A stretch of 23,107 bases of DNA from assembly GCA_946480995.1 (NCBI GenBank), contig CAMLMF010000003.1, positions 1 through 23,107 on the forward strand, written 5' to 3'. The position numbers were made by a program, and so were the translations under genes. This document shows, piece by piece, positions 1-6,992 of this stretch. Each line of letters begins with the position of its first letter. Position 1 is the first letter of the stretch. This DNA is from an uncultured Bdellovibrio sp. (GTDB lineage: Bacteria > Bdellovibrionota > Bdellovibrionia > Bdellovibrionales > Bdellovibrionaceae). The notes below the pieces were generated by a model. The model was not told the origin of the DNA. It saw nothing but the letters and a program-made list of their open reading frames with translations, and did not search any database.

Positions 1-268
1 TAAAAACGTTTACATATCTTTTGATATCGACGGCCTTGACCCAGCCTTCTGCCCACACACAGGAACTCCAGTTCCGGGTGGCTTAAGCGTCGACCAAGTT
101 TTCTTCTTGTTCCGCGAAGTGCATGCTTCAGGTCGTAAGATTATTGCTTTTGACTTAAATGAAGTTTCCACCGGCGGCTTGTCAGAAGAAGAGGTTGAGT
201 GGGACGGCAACGTCGGCGCACGTATATTGTATAAAATGTGCGGCTGGTTGGTAAAAAGCCATGCTTAA
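1..268 (+). CDS. Arginase/agmatinase/formiminoglutamase family hydrolase, 3' part
   Basis: This is the C-terminal 88 residues of a ureohydrolase, read in the frame starting at base 2 and ending in TAA at 266-268. The segment SFDIDGLDP followed by GTPVPGGLS is the third metal-binding block of the arginase family, in which the two aspartates of the SFDxD motif ligate the binuclear Mn centre and the downstream GTPxxGGL stretch lies near the active site. The family hydrolyses the guanidino or formimino group of arginine, agmatine, guanidinobutyrate or formiminoglutamate. The specificity-determining N-terminal half is outside the window, so the substrate cannot be decided. The last 8 bases overlap the next gene, which implies co-translation with the ArsC-like protein. 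Confidence 0.85.
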   Translation, partial: KNVYISFDIDGLDPAFCPHTGTPVPGGLSVDQVFFLFREVHASGRKIIAFDLNEVSTGGLSEEEVEWDGNVGARILYKMCGWLVKSHA

Positions 269-620
269 GGTTTACGAATACGCGAAATGTTCAACGTGTG
301 TGAAGGCTTTAAAATTTCTTGATGCCAAGAAAGTAAAATACGAAAAGCTTCCAATAGTTGAAAGCATTCCGAGTGTGAAAGAATTAAAAGAAATGCTTGC
401 TGCCCTTGAAAAAAACGGCGGCGGCATTCGCAATCTTTTTAATACTTCTGGCTTAGTCTACAAAGAAATGAAGCTCAGTGAAAAACTGCCTTCAATGTCT
501 GAATCCGAAGCGCTAAAACTTTTAGCGTCGAACGGAAAATTGATCAAAAGACCTTTCCTGATCAGCGATAAAGTTCACCTTGTGGGCTTTAAAGAAGACG
601 AGTGGAAAAAAGTTTTTTAA
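261..620 (+). CDS. ArsC/Spx/MgsR-family thioredoxin-fold protein
   Basis: The product has 119 residues, the usual length of the ArsC/Spx/YffB family. The N-terminus is a beta strand leading into a CxxC pair (CSTC, residues 10-13), as in Spx-like and some arsenate-reductase-like proteins. It then has the family block RNLFNTSG (about 57-64) and the C-terminal KRPFL strand (about 96-100). Family members are glutaredoxin-like reductases or, in Firmicutes, RNA-polymerase-binding regulators, so fold alone does not give the function. Arsenate reduction is unlikely to be implied, since no ars genes are adjacent. The ATG lies inside the 3' end of the arginase-family gene (8-base overlap), so translation is probably coupled. 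The conserved CxxC suggests a redox role (inference). Confidence 0.8.
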   Translation: MLKVYEYAKCSTCVKALKFLDAKKVKYEKLPIVESIPSVKELKEMLAALEKNGGGIRNLFNTSGLVYKEMKLSEKLPSMSESEALKLLASNGKLIKRPFLISDKVHLVGFKEDEWKKVF

Positions 621-659
621 AAAAATTTAAATCGAAATAAAGACTGTCACGAAAAATGC

Positions 660-693
660 ACCGAGGGATCTTGCTTCCGCTAGATCCCTCGGT
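660..693. terminator. Strong hairpin after the ArsC-like gene (terminator or leader structure)
   Basis: An 11-bp perfect stem, CCGAGGGATCT (661-671) with AGATCCCTCGG (682-692), is extended by an A-T pair at 660/693. The inside of the loop can add a G-C and a C-G pair around TTCC after a T-T mismatch. It lies 40 bases past the ArsC-like stop. No T-run follows on the plus strand, so it is not a classic intrinsic terminator. It could instead be the 5' structure of the small ORF at 732. Confidence 0.55.
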
Positions 694-696
694 ATT

Positions 697-728
697 GGAC
701 TTCTCCGTCCGAACGAACGAGGAGGTCC
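697..728 (+). promoter_or_regulatory. Possible hairpin hiding the ribosome binding site of the 36-residue ORF
   Basis: GGACTTCT (697-704) can pair with GGAGGTCC (721-728), giving eight pairs of which two are G-U. The 3' arm contains the GGAGGT Shine-Dalgarno sequence (721-726) that serves the ATG at 732. If the pairing forms in the mRNA, translation of the small ORF would be blocked until the structure opens. The pairing is seen directly; the regulatory role is inference. Confidence 0.4.
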
Positions 729-731
729 GAA

Positions 732-842
732 ATGCGTAAACACAACTATTTACGATATCGGCGAATTTTAAAGATTGCTAAAGGTACATTGGTTATTATT
801 TGGCTTGTTCTTATAATAATTTTTAAACTGAAGTCGCTTTAA
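732..842 (+). CDS. Small hydrophobic single-span membrane peptide (36 aa)
   Basis: An ATG is preceded by a near-perfect GAGGAGGT with a 5-base gap, opening a 36-codon frame that ends in TAA at 840-842. The peptide begins with a strongly basic, aromatic segment (MRKHNYLRYRRILKIAKG, residues 1-18). A run of hydrophobic residues (TLVIIWLVLIIIF, 19-31) follows, and the end is KLKSL. This is the make-up of a single-pass inner-membrane peptide with the N-terminus inside. I do not recognise a family. The size, basic flank and possibly hidden ribosome binding site resemble type I toxin peptides of other bacteria in general design, but no antisense RNA is proven. It converges with another tiny membrane ORF at 960-1097. 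Coding is supported by the Shine-Dalgarno sequence and residue pattern only. Confidence 0.5.
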   Translation: MRKHNYLRYRRILKIAKGTLVIIWLVLIIIFKLKSL

Positions 843-847
843 AGTTA

Positions 848-875
848 AACAGAGCCCTTTCCATCAAGGTCTGTT
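848..875. terminator. Hairpin between the two convergent small ORFs
   Basis: AACAGA (848-853) pairs with TCTGTT (870-875), and CC..TT with AAGG continues the stem inside after a bulge. It starts 5 bases past the stop of the 36-residue ORF and lies downstream of the minus-strand ORF as well, so it could end either transcript. No good T-run follows on either strand. Confidence 0.35.
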
Positions 876-959
876 CCAAGGTCGGGACTGAAAATCCTGG
901 TCGGAGAAAGTCCATGGACAACCTAGCGGAGGCACTTTTCTTTCAGTTGCTTACACTTG

Positions 960-1097
960 TCAGTGCGAAGGCTTGTGATGATGTCTTTTATGATGGTGAC
1001 GACTCGGTTTAAGTTGCGGCTTGTTCATTTTATAAATCAAATAAACACTAGCGAAAATCAACGCGAAAGTTAGGATCACAACGGTGAGGCTGATCAT
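960..1097 (-). CDS. Small membrane peptide with a His/Lys-rich tail (45 aa)
   Basis: On the minus strand AAGGAGGT lies 4 bases before the ATG at 1097-1095, and the frame runs 45 codons to TGA at 962-960. Residues 1-22 are hydrophobic (MISLTVVILTFALIF...), forming one membrane span or an uncleaved signal anchor. They are followed by KMNKPQLKPSR and a tail with seven histidines and several lysines (SRHHHKRHHHKPSH, about 32-45). The tail could bind a divalent metal or an acidic polymer (inference). No family is recognised. It is too short for routine ORF calling, but the ribosome binding site is one of the best in the window. The bases just upstream (TTCACAAGGAGG then AATTATG) nearly match those before the secreted protein at 4490. 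Confidence 0.6.
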   Translation of the reverse strand: MISLTVVILTFALIFASVYLIYKMNKPQLKPSRHHHKRHHHKPSH

Positions 1098-1159
1098 AAT
1101 TACCTCCTTGTGAAATCATTTTATCAAGAGTTCAGCAGCAAATCGAAATGCCTTTTGAC

Positions 1160-1187
1160 ATTAAGAGCGTCCGAAGACGCCCTTAAT
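1160..1187 (-). terminator. Hairpin downstream of the lipoprotein gene
   Basis: ATTAAGAGCGTC (1160-1171) and GACGCCCTTAAT (1176-1187) form a 12-position stem with one A-C mismatch, closed by a CGAA loop. It begins 10 bases beyond the stop codon of the minus-strand lipoprotein gene. No convincing U-run follows on the minus strand, so it may be a processing or stabilising hairpin rather than an intrinsic terminator. Confidence 0.5.
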
Positions 1188-1197
1188 AAAGATCATC

Positions 1198-1821
1198 TTA
1201 GTAACAAAGAGTCGCACCCGTTGTCGGTGCACAACCCGCCCAAGATGTTGATGAACAGCTTAGGTTTTGTGGAGTTTTCCAGCTGCCTTTAGCCATACAT
1301 GACTGCCAATAGTTGCTTTGCACATCTGCAGCTTGTGCCGAGAAGTCAGCAACAATTGTTTGCAAAAGTCGTTGCGCTTCGGACGCCGACATTTCTAACT
1401 TCGTAGCCATCGCTTCGATCGAAGACGCAACAGGCATACTGCGCATGCTGATTGCTTGAATGTCTTTTGTCGACAAACCAACACGAGCAAATGCATTTAA
1501 ACCTTCATTAGGAACTTGAGCAAAAGCTGCTTGAATTTGTTCAGCCGCTGAAAGACTTATTTCATGCCTTTGAGCAAACGCAACAACTTCTGGATTTGTG
1601 CCAAGATCCAATTGTGTGGAGGCTTCATAGCAACGATATCTTCCGCATTCACGATAACGTGGAGGACGACGATCATGATGGTGACCATGGCCATGCCCGT
1701 CGGAACCAAGGCCAATGCCGATGGCAACGCCGATAGCTCCTGCTGCAATATCCGAAGAATCACAGCCTGTATTACAAAACAAAGTGGCTATAAGAAGCCC
1801 TGACATAATAATCTTCTTCAT
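1198..1821 (-). CDS. Putative His-rich lipoprotein of unknown function
   Basis: The product is 207 residues when started at ATG 1821, which has AAAGGA about 10 bases upstream; an upstream in-frame ATG at 1908 would add 29 residues ahead of the signal peptide and is unlikely. Residues 1-20 form a lipoprotein-type signal, with a K-rich start, hydrophobic core and CNTGC ending in Cys20. The -3 position is Asn rather than Leu, so lipidation is probable rather than certain. A glycine/alanine-rich hydrophobic stretch (26-40) follows, then a metal-binding-like GHGHGHHHD (42-50) and an Arg/Tyr segment. A helical Ala/Gln-rich domain spans about 76-172. Six further cysteines, four of them in the last 35 residues, may form disulfides. 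No family is recognised. It lies 110 bases downstream of dinB. Confidence 0.65.
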   Translation of the reverse strand: MKKIIMSGLLIATLFCNTGCDSSDIAAGAIGVAIGIGLGSDGHGHGHHHDRRPPRYRECGRYRCYEASTQLDLGTNPEVVAFAQRHEISLSAAEQIQAAFAQVPNEGLNAFARVGLSTKDIQAISMRSMPVASSIEAMATKLEMSASEAQRLLQTIVADFSAQAADVQSNYWQSCMAKGSWKTPQNLSCSSTSWAGCAPTTGATLCY

Positions 1822-1931
1822 AATAGTGGTCCTTTCTTTGAAAAACGATGTCTGTATGGCACCGTTGATTAAGCAAGCGGGACTAAAGCAACTAAAGTGC
1901 CAACACAAAACGCACCACTAAAATGTGATTA

Positions 1932-3002
1932 TTAGATAGCAAAACGCAGCTGAGAGTTATCGACACGGGCTGTTGAAGACTTTTGCGATCCCAATCGAAC
2001 ACCCAATCCGACCAAACGCACCGGCACCCCGCGACGCTCCCACGCTTTTTCTAACAGGCGCTGAAAGTCTTGCTGGCTGGGCACTTCGTGGCAGACCTCT
2101 TCATGGGTCGTTTGTTTAAAGTCGTAAAATTTTAACTTTACCACCATACCGCGAACGCGATCTTGGTATTCGCCTTTTTCCAAACGACGAATGAAATCTT
2201 CGTACAGTGACGGCAAAGTTTTTCGACATTCATCTAAAGTTTGCAGATCTTTATTAAAAGTTTCTTCGACGGTTAAAGACTTTCTTTCCCACTCGGTGAT
2301 GACTTCGCGCTGATCTTCACCGCGCGCAAAATCATAAAGTTCTTGCGCACGCGATCCGAACCACGTGTGCAACTCCGCCACAGAATATTTTTGAATATCC
2401 CCACACGTGAAAAGCCCCAGGTCATGCATCTTTTGCGCGGTCACTTTACCCACACCAAAAATTTTTTCTACCGGCAGGTCTTTCACAAAGCCTTCCACAT
2501 CCTGAGGACGCACCACGAACTGTCCGTTGGGTTTTTTCCAGTCACTAGCGATCTTTGCTAAGAATTTATTCGGAGCTACACCGGCGGAGGCTGTTAACAT
2601 AAGTTCAGTGAAAATAAGACGACGTATTTCTTGGGCAATGAGCGTGGCACTGCCACCAAATTGCTGGCAATCACTGACATCAAGGTAGGCTTCATCCAGC
2701 GACAGAGGTTCGATCTTGTTTGTGAATCTTTCAAGAATTTCACGTACTTTTCGACTTTCAGTTTTATACAAGTCGAAATGCGGAGGAACTAAAATCAACT
2801 GCGGGCACAAGCGCACAGCTTGGGACGAAGACATCGCCGCACGAACGCCAAACTTGCGTGCTTCATAACTGGCCGTGCATAAAACGCTGCGAGAATTCGG
2901 CGGCCCGCCAATTCCCAAAGGTTTTCCCTTGAGTTCCGGGTTGTATTTCACCTCGACGGCCGCGTAAAAGCAGTCCATATCCACATGGATAATCTTCTTC
3001 AT
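1932..3002 (-). CDS. dinB: DNA polymerase IV (Y-family translesion polymerase)
   Basis: The 356 residues match the usual DinB length. The N-terminus IHVDMDCFYAAVE carries metal ligand Asp8 and the steric-gate region. SLDEAYLDV (101-109) carries the catalytic Asp103-Glu104 pair. The palm block SAGVAPNKFLAKIASDWKKPNG and the helix-hairpin-helix region around FGVGKVTAQKMHDLGL are also present. The last six residues, QLRFAI, fit the beta-clamp-binding hexapeptide found at Pol IV C-termini. The enzyme performs error-prone bypass synthesis on damaged templates. It follows the plsC-type gene by 32 bases on the same strand and may be co-transcribed. No good Shine-Dalgarno sequence precedes the ATG, but the start agrees with the conserved N-terminus. 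No LexA-like box is visible. Confidence 0.95.
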   Translation of the reverse strand: MKKIIHVDMDCFYAAVEVKYNPELKGKPLGIGGPPNSRSVLCTASYEARKFGVRAAMSSSQAVRLCPQLILVPPHFDLYKTESRKVREILERFTNKIEPLSLDEAYLDVSDCQQFGGSATLIAQEIRRLIFTELMLTASAGVAPNKFLAKIASDWKKPNGQFVVRPQDVEGFVKDLPVEKIFGVGKVTAQKMHDLGLFTCGDIQKYSVAELHTWFGSRAQELYDFARGEDQREVITEWERKSLTVEETFNKDLQTLDECRKTLPSLYEDFIRRLEKGEYQDRVRGMVVKLKFYDFKQTTHEEVCHEVPSQQDFQRLLEKAWERRGVPVRLVGLGVRLGSQKSSTARVDNSQLRFAI

Positions 3003-3034
3003 TTACACATTATTTACATATTCAAATCAGAAAA

Positions 3035-3871
3035 TCAAGTCGGATCTGCTTCCATCTCGACCGGGGCCTGGGCCTCTTGCGGAAGACCTTTTACGGGAAC
3101 GAATTTAGCCGCCACCAAAGCATGGGCTTTTTCGGCAATCACACCCCGATCGTCTTCTGGCGTGGAATGAATTTGTTCAAGGAATTCAATTTCAGCTGTT
3201 GCTGATTTCAAAGTCATTGTTTTCCACATCGAAGTAACAAAAGGAATATCGCCATACCAGCAAACATGATCACGCCATTTTAAATTAAACTCTTCACCAT
3301 TCAATTCACGGAAATTAATCACGACCGGTTGAATAGGAACGGCCGCGTGGGCCGCTGCCATTAACAAAGTTTTCTTAAACGGCAAAACACGTTCACCATT
3401 GGTGGAGGTCGCCTCGGGATAAAGCACCACGTGAAAACCTTTTTGTAACGCCGTCACAATGCTTTTCATCTCGTCCAAAATTTTAGTACGACTTCGGCGT
3501 TCGACGTAAATACAGCCACCAAGCTCAGTCAATAAACCCAAGAAAGGCGTTTCGCGCATTTCATTCGAAGTCACAAACAACATTGGGAAGCACGTCGCTA
3601 AAGCCAAAATGTCGACAAAACCCATATGGTTACTCGCGACCAAAAATTTTTGATCTTGAGAAGGTTTGTTGATGACGTTGATTTTTAAACGCAACCCCTT
3701 CAGCATCACGGCAGAAAAAAACTGCGTGTTTTTCGAAAAGGCCTTTAAACGTTTGTCAGGACTTCTGATCACGAAGTGGCAAATGAATGACCACACCAGA
3801 AAGCTCAGGATAACTAGAATAAACAAAATAAAACGATAGACTCCGCGAAGTCCTGCTTGAATATCTTCCAC
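3035..3871 (-). CDS. 1-acyl-sn-glycerol-3-phosphate acyltransferase (PlsC family)
   Basis: The 278-residue product has an N-terminal membrane span (about 12-34). The glycerolipid acyltransferase signatures follow in order: NHMGFVD (81-87, the catalytic H-x4-D box), IYVERRSR (121-128, glycerophosphate binding) and YPEATSTNGE (151-160, a variant of FPEGTRS). The VPIQPVVI strand comes last (178-185). The family transfers an acyl chain to lysophosphatidate at the inner membrane, though related members acylate ornithine lipid or other lyso-lipids. The start is GTG at 3871: an in-frame TAA lies 12 bases upstream, no ATG occurs before residue 55, and no Shine-Dalgarno sequence precedes it. A hairpin sits directly against the GTG. 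The specific substrate is not determined. Confidence 0.85.
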   Translation of the reverse strand: MEDIQAGLRGVYRFILFILVILSFLVWSFICHFVIRSPDKRLKAFSKNTQFFSAVMLKGLRLKINVINKPSQDQKFLVASNHMGFVDILALATCFPMLFVTSNEMRETPFLGLLTELGGCIYVERRSRTKILDEMKSIVTALQKGFHVVLYPEATSTNGERVLPFKKTLLMAAAHAAVPIQPVVINFRELNGEEFNLKWRDHVCWYGDIPFVTSMWKTMTLKSATAEIEFLEQIHSTPEDDRGVIAEKAHALVAAKFVPVKGLPQEAQAPVEMEADPT

Positions 3872-3872
3872 G

Positions 3873-3931
3873 GAGGCTATTTAAAGCCTCTTGTCGTCGT
3901 ATCGTCAAGAAGCAATCAGGCTACGGAGCCT
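3873..3931 (-). promoter_or_regulatory. Two hairpins with interchangeable arms before the plsC-type start
   Basis: Read on the minus strand, AGGCT-ccgt-AGCCT (3931-3918) contains most of the stop codon of the secreted-protein gene. Twenty-seven bases later GAGGCT-ttaaat-AGCCTC (3890-3873) ends one base before the GTG start. Because the AGGCT and AGCCT arms are the same in both, either 5' arm could pair with either 3' arm, so alternative folds are possible. This is seen in the sequence; a role in translational coupling or attenuation is inference. Confidence 0.4.
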
Positions 3932-4490
3932 ACTGGCACTCCACTTCAGAGATATTGATGTATAAATTACGAGCGAAAACTCGCGCTTTCCCTGGGCCCA
4001 TAATCGTCGCCGCAAGGTTTCCGCGCAAGATCGCAGATCCACCGCATTCCGTTTCCAAAATAACATCGCGTTGACCTAAGATCTGGTTGGCTTTGGCATT
4101 TTGTTCAACCGCTTCGATTTCAACTGTTTGCTTAGCACCTTGGCTGCCTGCTTTGAAAATTTCCAGGTCTACGCGGGCCTTAGTTTGCGTTGGATATGCG
4201 CGCAAATCCGCAAGCTGGTGACTGTCAGAGACAATAATTTTTTTACCGGGAGAGGCTTCAAGACTTAAAGCAAACGTACACGCACCGCGAGCAACACGTT
4301 TGTCTTCATCTTTTTTCACGTAAAGGCCTGTCGGAATAATATAGCGACCCGAAAGAGTCTGGGCTAACTCGTGTGCACCCACTGGAACTTCACAGGCATT
4401 TCCTGCTGTTTGAACTGCTCCCAAGTTTAAGGCCTGCGCCTGAGTCGTGAGGAGAACTGCTGCTGCTAAAACTATAACGCCTTTACCCAT
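3930..4490 (-). CDS. Secreted protein of unknown function with four cysteines
   Basis: The product is 186 residues from ATG 4490, which has AAGGAGGAAATT directly upstream; an in-frame GTG at 4529 would add 13 residues with no supporting site. Residues 1-20 are a Sec-type signal peptide ([20 protein letters not shown]) with a likely AQA cleavage site. The mature part has Cys33, Cys71, Cys149 and Cys185, an even number consistent with two disulfides in the periplasm, and alternating strand-like segments (beta-rich by eye). I do not recognise a family. It lies 84 bases downstream of the PEP carboxylase gene, and its stop codon overlaps a small hairpin shared with the plsC-type leader. Confidence 0.7.
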   Translation of the reverse strand: MGKGVIVLAAAVLLTTQAQALNLGAVQTAGNACEVPVGAHELAQTLSGRYIIPTGLYVKKDEDKRVARGACTFALSLEASPGKKIIVSDSHQLADLRAYPTQTKARVDLEIFKAGSQGAKQTVEIEAVEQNAKANQILGQRDVILETECGGSAILRGNLAATIMGPGKARVFARNLYINISEVECQ

Positions 4491-4574
4491 AATTTCCTCC
4501 TTGTGAGGGGTGGAGCTTTTTGCCACCACTTTGGACCCTCGTAGAGTGTATATACAATAACAATGCCAATTATT

Positions 4575-6914
4575 TTAGCCCGTCGTCAGCATTCCGCTAG
4601 CCACACCTGTGACAGTTTCACGCAGAAGGGGCACGTCATGGTCTTCAAGGGCCAGCAACTGCAATACGTTCAAAGGATTTATCAAGGGTGAGCGCAGATG
4701 GATACTGGTTTCTAACCAAGGGCGATACCACAGCAAACTTTTTTCACCTGTGATTTCATGCACGGCTGTTTGACAGGCCACATATTCTTTCTGAAATCTG
4801 CGAACAAATGAATCAGCCACTTCCCTCGGTAATCGAGACGAATGCAGATAAAGAGCAAACACATTCAAATCAATTTTTTCTAAAGTAAAACCCAGAACTT
4901 TAACGTAAGAACGAAATAACGACGAGTCCTTAAATATTTTTTGATACTTGGCTTTTTCATCAGCCTTTAGTTGCGCCCAGAAGCTGCCCACACCCCACCA
5001 ACTAGGGAACAAGGCACGCGTTTGCGTCCAGCACAACACCCACGGAATCGCGCGCAAACTTTTTAAGTTCACTGCCCCCTGTCGTTTGCTCGGACGTGAA
5101 CCCATTCTTAAATCTTTCATAAAAGAATAAGGAGTCGCTGTTTCAATCAGCTCTAAAAAGTGCGGGTCTTGAACCATGCCTTGGTAAGACTTTTGAATAA
5201 AATCAGACATCCGCAAAAGATCCGCATGCCAAGGCTCTTGCGATTTCTGCTGCGAGCTTTGCTTATCACGAGCGGCCGCAAAACGTTGCAGCTGGCGGCG
5301 TAAAATTTCGGGTGCAGCATAGTTGCGATAGATCATCTCCCCTTGCACTGTGACCTTTACTGTCGCAAGGGCTGACGAAGGCCACCACTCCGTCTGTTCC
5401 TGCACCGAGCCGCCTCCACGTTCGATGCTGCCACCAGAGCCGTGAAAAAAGATTGGCTGCAAATGTTTTTTCTGAATGGCTTTTTCAATACCTTGAACGG
5501 CCGAAGAAATTAAAAAGCGTGATGGGAAAGAGCCATTTTCTTTGGCGGAATCAGAATAACCCAACATCACTTCAAATTTGCCGGACCATAAATTTTTAAC
5601 CATGCTCATTCGCGCAGGACTTTTTAAAAACTCTTCGACAATTTCAACACCTGCGTGCAAAGAGTGCGCACTTTCAAACAGCGGCACAACCGGAAGTTTG
5701 GCTTTTCCCAGATACTTTTCCACAAGCTTAACTCCGGCGGCTAAATCTGCGGCGGATTCGCACTGACTTAATACAAACCCACGTATGTAAAAACGCGGAT
5801 CGTGACTTGGTGAAAGCAGCGCAAGGCTTTTCAACATCCGAGATATTGCAAATTTTGTCGGTGGATTTTTCACTGCCTCGTGCACCAGCCCACTGTCTTC
5901 TCGCAACTCCAGGGGCACGACAAGGCCTGGGAATACTTTAAGAAGTCCCCGCAGGTCCGCTAAAGGGGCGGACTCCAAAACGAAAAGTTTTTTATACGCG
6001 ATAAAGACTTTTTCAAGTTTCTCTTTACACAAGTTTAAGCGTTGGCCATCGCCTTTTTGTAGACGCTTCACCTTGCCAAGATGTTGCTTAAGTTCTTTCG
6101 ACATTTGCAAAAGAGACTTTAGCTCTTTGTGCTTTTCATTTGCGGATCGCGACAGCGGTTCTAGGTCCGTTAAATAAATTTGCAGACGTTCGTGAACCCA
6201 AGCAAAAAGAAATTTTCGCGACATCTGTAAACTTCCCAGCATCGTTTTTTCGTCGACTCCAGGATGTCCATCTTTGTCGCCACCAACCCACGTCCGCAAG
6301 TAAAAGGGTTGCTTCTTTTTGACTTGTTCGATGTAAAGATCGATCACATCTTTATGTAGCGACAGGGAATAAATATACTCTGCCTCGTCCATGACCGTGG
6401 GCTTTTTCTGCTTTGACATCGGGATCAACCACGCCCAGCGCAAAAGAACATAAAGCTCTTGCCAATCCGCGGATGCAGGATCTGCAAGGAAGCGCTCTAA
6501 AAGGTCCTGAATTTTTTTAAAGTAATAAATGATGTCAGGATTGCGGGATTCTGTGGGATGGGCTGTTAGAACATGAATTATGCGACCATAAGTTGCTGCG
6601 GGTTTTGTTTCTTCAGCAAAAGTTTCGCGCAAACGCGAAGCGCGGTAGGCAGATTCACAGGAGTTAATCAGCTCAAGCATCAGGGAAAAAGCGTGGGCTA
6701 TGGCATAACGATCTGGCCCGGAAAGCTTTTTTAAATCTTCTTTTAGCTTTAAAAGACCTTCAAGACTTTGCCCGTCTTTGCTTTTTACGAAGCGGCGAAT
6801 ATTTTCAATGCGCTCGAAACCTTTGGCACCCAGTTCGTCAGCAATCACACGGCCCAAGGTGCTTACGGATTTATCAACAAGACCGGTCAGTTCTTTGGCA
6901 AGATTTTGTTCCAT
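4575..6914 (-). CDS. ppc: Divergent phosphoenolpyruvate carboxylase
   Basis: The product is 779 residues from ATG 6914, about 100 shorter than the common bacterial enzyme. A TTG at 6932 is possible, but family alignment favours MEQNLAKEL. Recognisable blocks, in order: VLTAHPTE with catalytic His119, WVGGDKDGHPG (about 209-219), GYSDSAKENG (about 453), FHGSGGSIERGG (about 490-501), DLRMGSRPSKR (about 601-611), LRAIPWVLCWTQTR (about 620-633), and a C-terminus GMLTTG. PEP carboxylase adds bicarbonate to PEP to replenish oxaloacetate. Oddities: the invariant loop FHGRGGS has Ser493 where the catalytically important Arg (Arg587 in E. coli) is expected. The Arg pair after HPTE is replaced by Asn-Pro. 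The C-terminal NTG is TTG, changing an inhibitor-binding Asn. It is clearly a family member; full activity is uncertain. Confidence 0.88.
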   Translation of the reverse strand: MEQNLAKELTGLVDKSVSTLGRVIADELGAKGFERIENIRRFVKSKDGQSLEGLLKLKEDLKKLSGPDRYAIAHAFSLMLELINSCESAYRASRLRETFAEETKPAATYGRIIHVLTAHPTESRNPDIIYYFKKIQDLLERFLADPASADWQELYVLLRWAWLIPMSKQKKPTVMDEAEYIYSLSLHKDVIDLYIEQVKKKQPFYLRTWVGGDKDGHPGVDEKTMLGSLQMSRKFLFAWVHERLQIYLTDLEPLSRSANEKHKELKSLLQMSKELKQHLGKVKRLQKGDGQRLNLCKEKLEKVFIAYKKLFVLESAPLADLRGLLKVFPGLVVPLELREDSGLVHEAVKNPPTKFAISRMLKSLALLSPSHDPRFYIRGFVLSQCESAADLAAGVKLVEKYLGKAKLPVVPLFESAHSLHAGVEIVEEFLKSPARMSMVKNLWSGKFEVMLGYSDSAKENGSFPSRFLISSAVQGIEKAIQKKHLQPIFFHGSGGSIERGGGSVQEQTEWWPSSALATVKVTVQGEMIYRNYAAPEILRRQLQRFAAARDKQSSQQKSQEPWHADLLRMSDFIQKSYQGMVQDPHFLELIETATPYSFMKDLRMGSRPSKRQGAVNLKSLRAIPWVLCWTQTRALFPSWWGVGSFWAQLKADEKAKYQKIFKDSSLFRSYVKVLGFTLEKIDLNVFALYLHSSRLPREVADSFVRRFQKEYVACQTAVHEITGEKSLLWYRPWLETSIHLRSPLINPLNVLQLLALEDHDVPLLRETVTGVASGMLTTG

Positions 6915-6939
6915 CCATTCACTATGAAACAAAAGAAAT

Positions 6940-6975
6940 AGCGGGGCAACCTTCCATTCAGAACGCGGCCCCGCT
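6940..6975 (-). terminator. Intrinsic terminator after the OlsB-like gene
   Basis: AGCGGGGC (6940-6947) pairs perfectly with GCCCCGCT (6968-6975). On the minus strand the stem is followed by ATTTCTTTTGTTT, a U-rich tail, 17 bases past the stop at 6993. It separates this gene from ppc downstream. Confidence 0.75.
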
Positions 6976-6992
6976 TGCGCAACAACAAGGTT

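Larger units (their letters stand above)
621..1197. other. Interval without a long gene: two tiny ORFs and several hairpins
   Basis: This 577-base interval contains no ORF above 60 codons that looks real. It holds a strong hairpin at 660-693, a 36-codon ORF (732-842, +), a hairpin at 848-875, a 45-codon ORF (960-1097, -) and a hairpin at 1160-1187. The stretch 876-959 between the two converging ORFs contains the 10-base palindrome GTCCATGGAC (910-919) and repeated GGTC words. No riboswitch or RNA family that I can name is recognisable there. Confidence 0.6.

Noticed and set aside
661..692. Classic rho-independent terminator
   Set aside because: The stem is strong, but no T-run follows on the plus strand, so only a hairpin of uncertain role is claimed.
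876..959. Riboswitch or named non-coding RNA between the small ORFs
   Set aside because: GGTC repeats and a GTCCATGGAC palindrome are present, but no conserved core of a known riboswitch class can be matched.
1822..1908. N-terminal extension of the lipoprotein
   Set aside because: It would place 29 polar and Cys-containing residues before a good signal peptide, while ATG 1821 has its own ribosome binding site.
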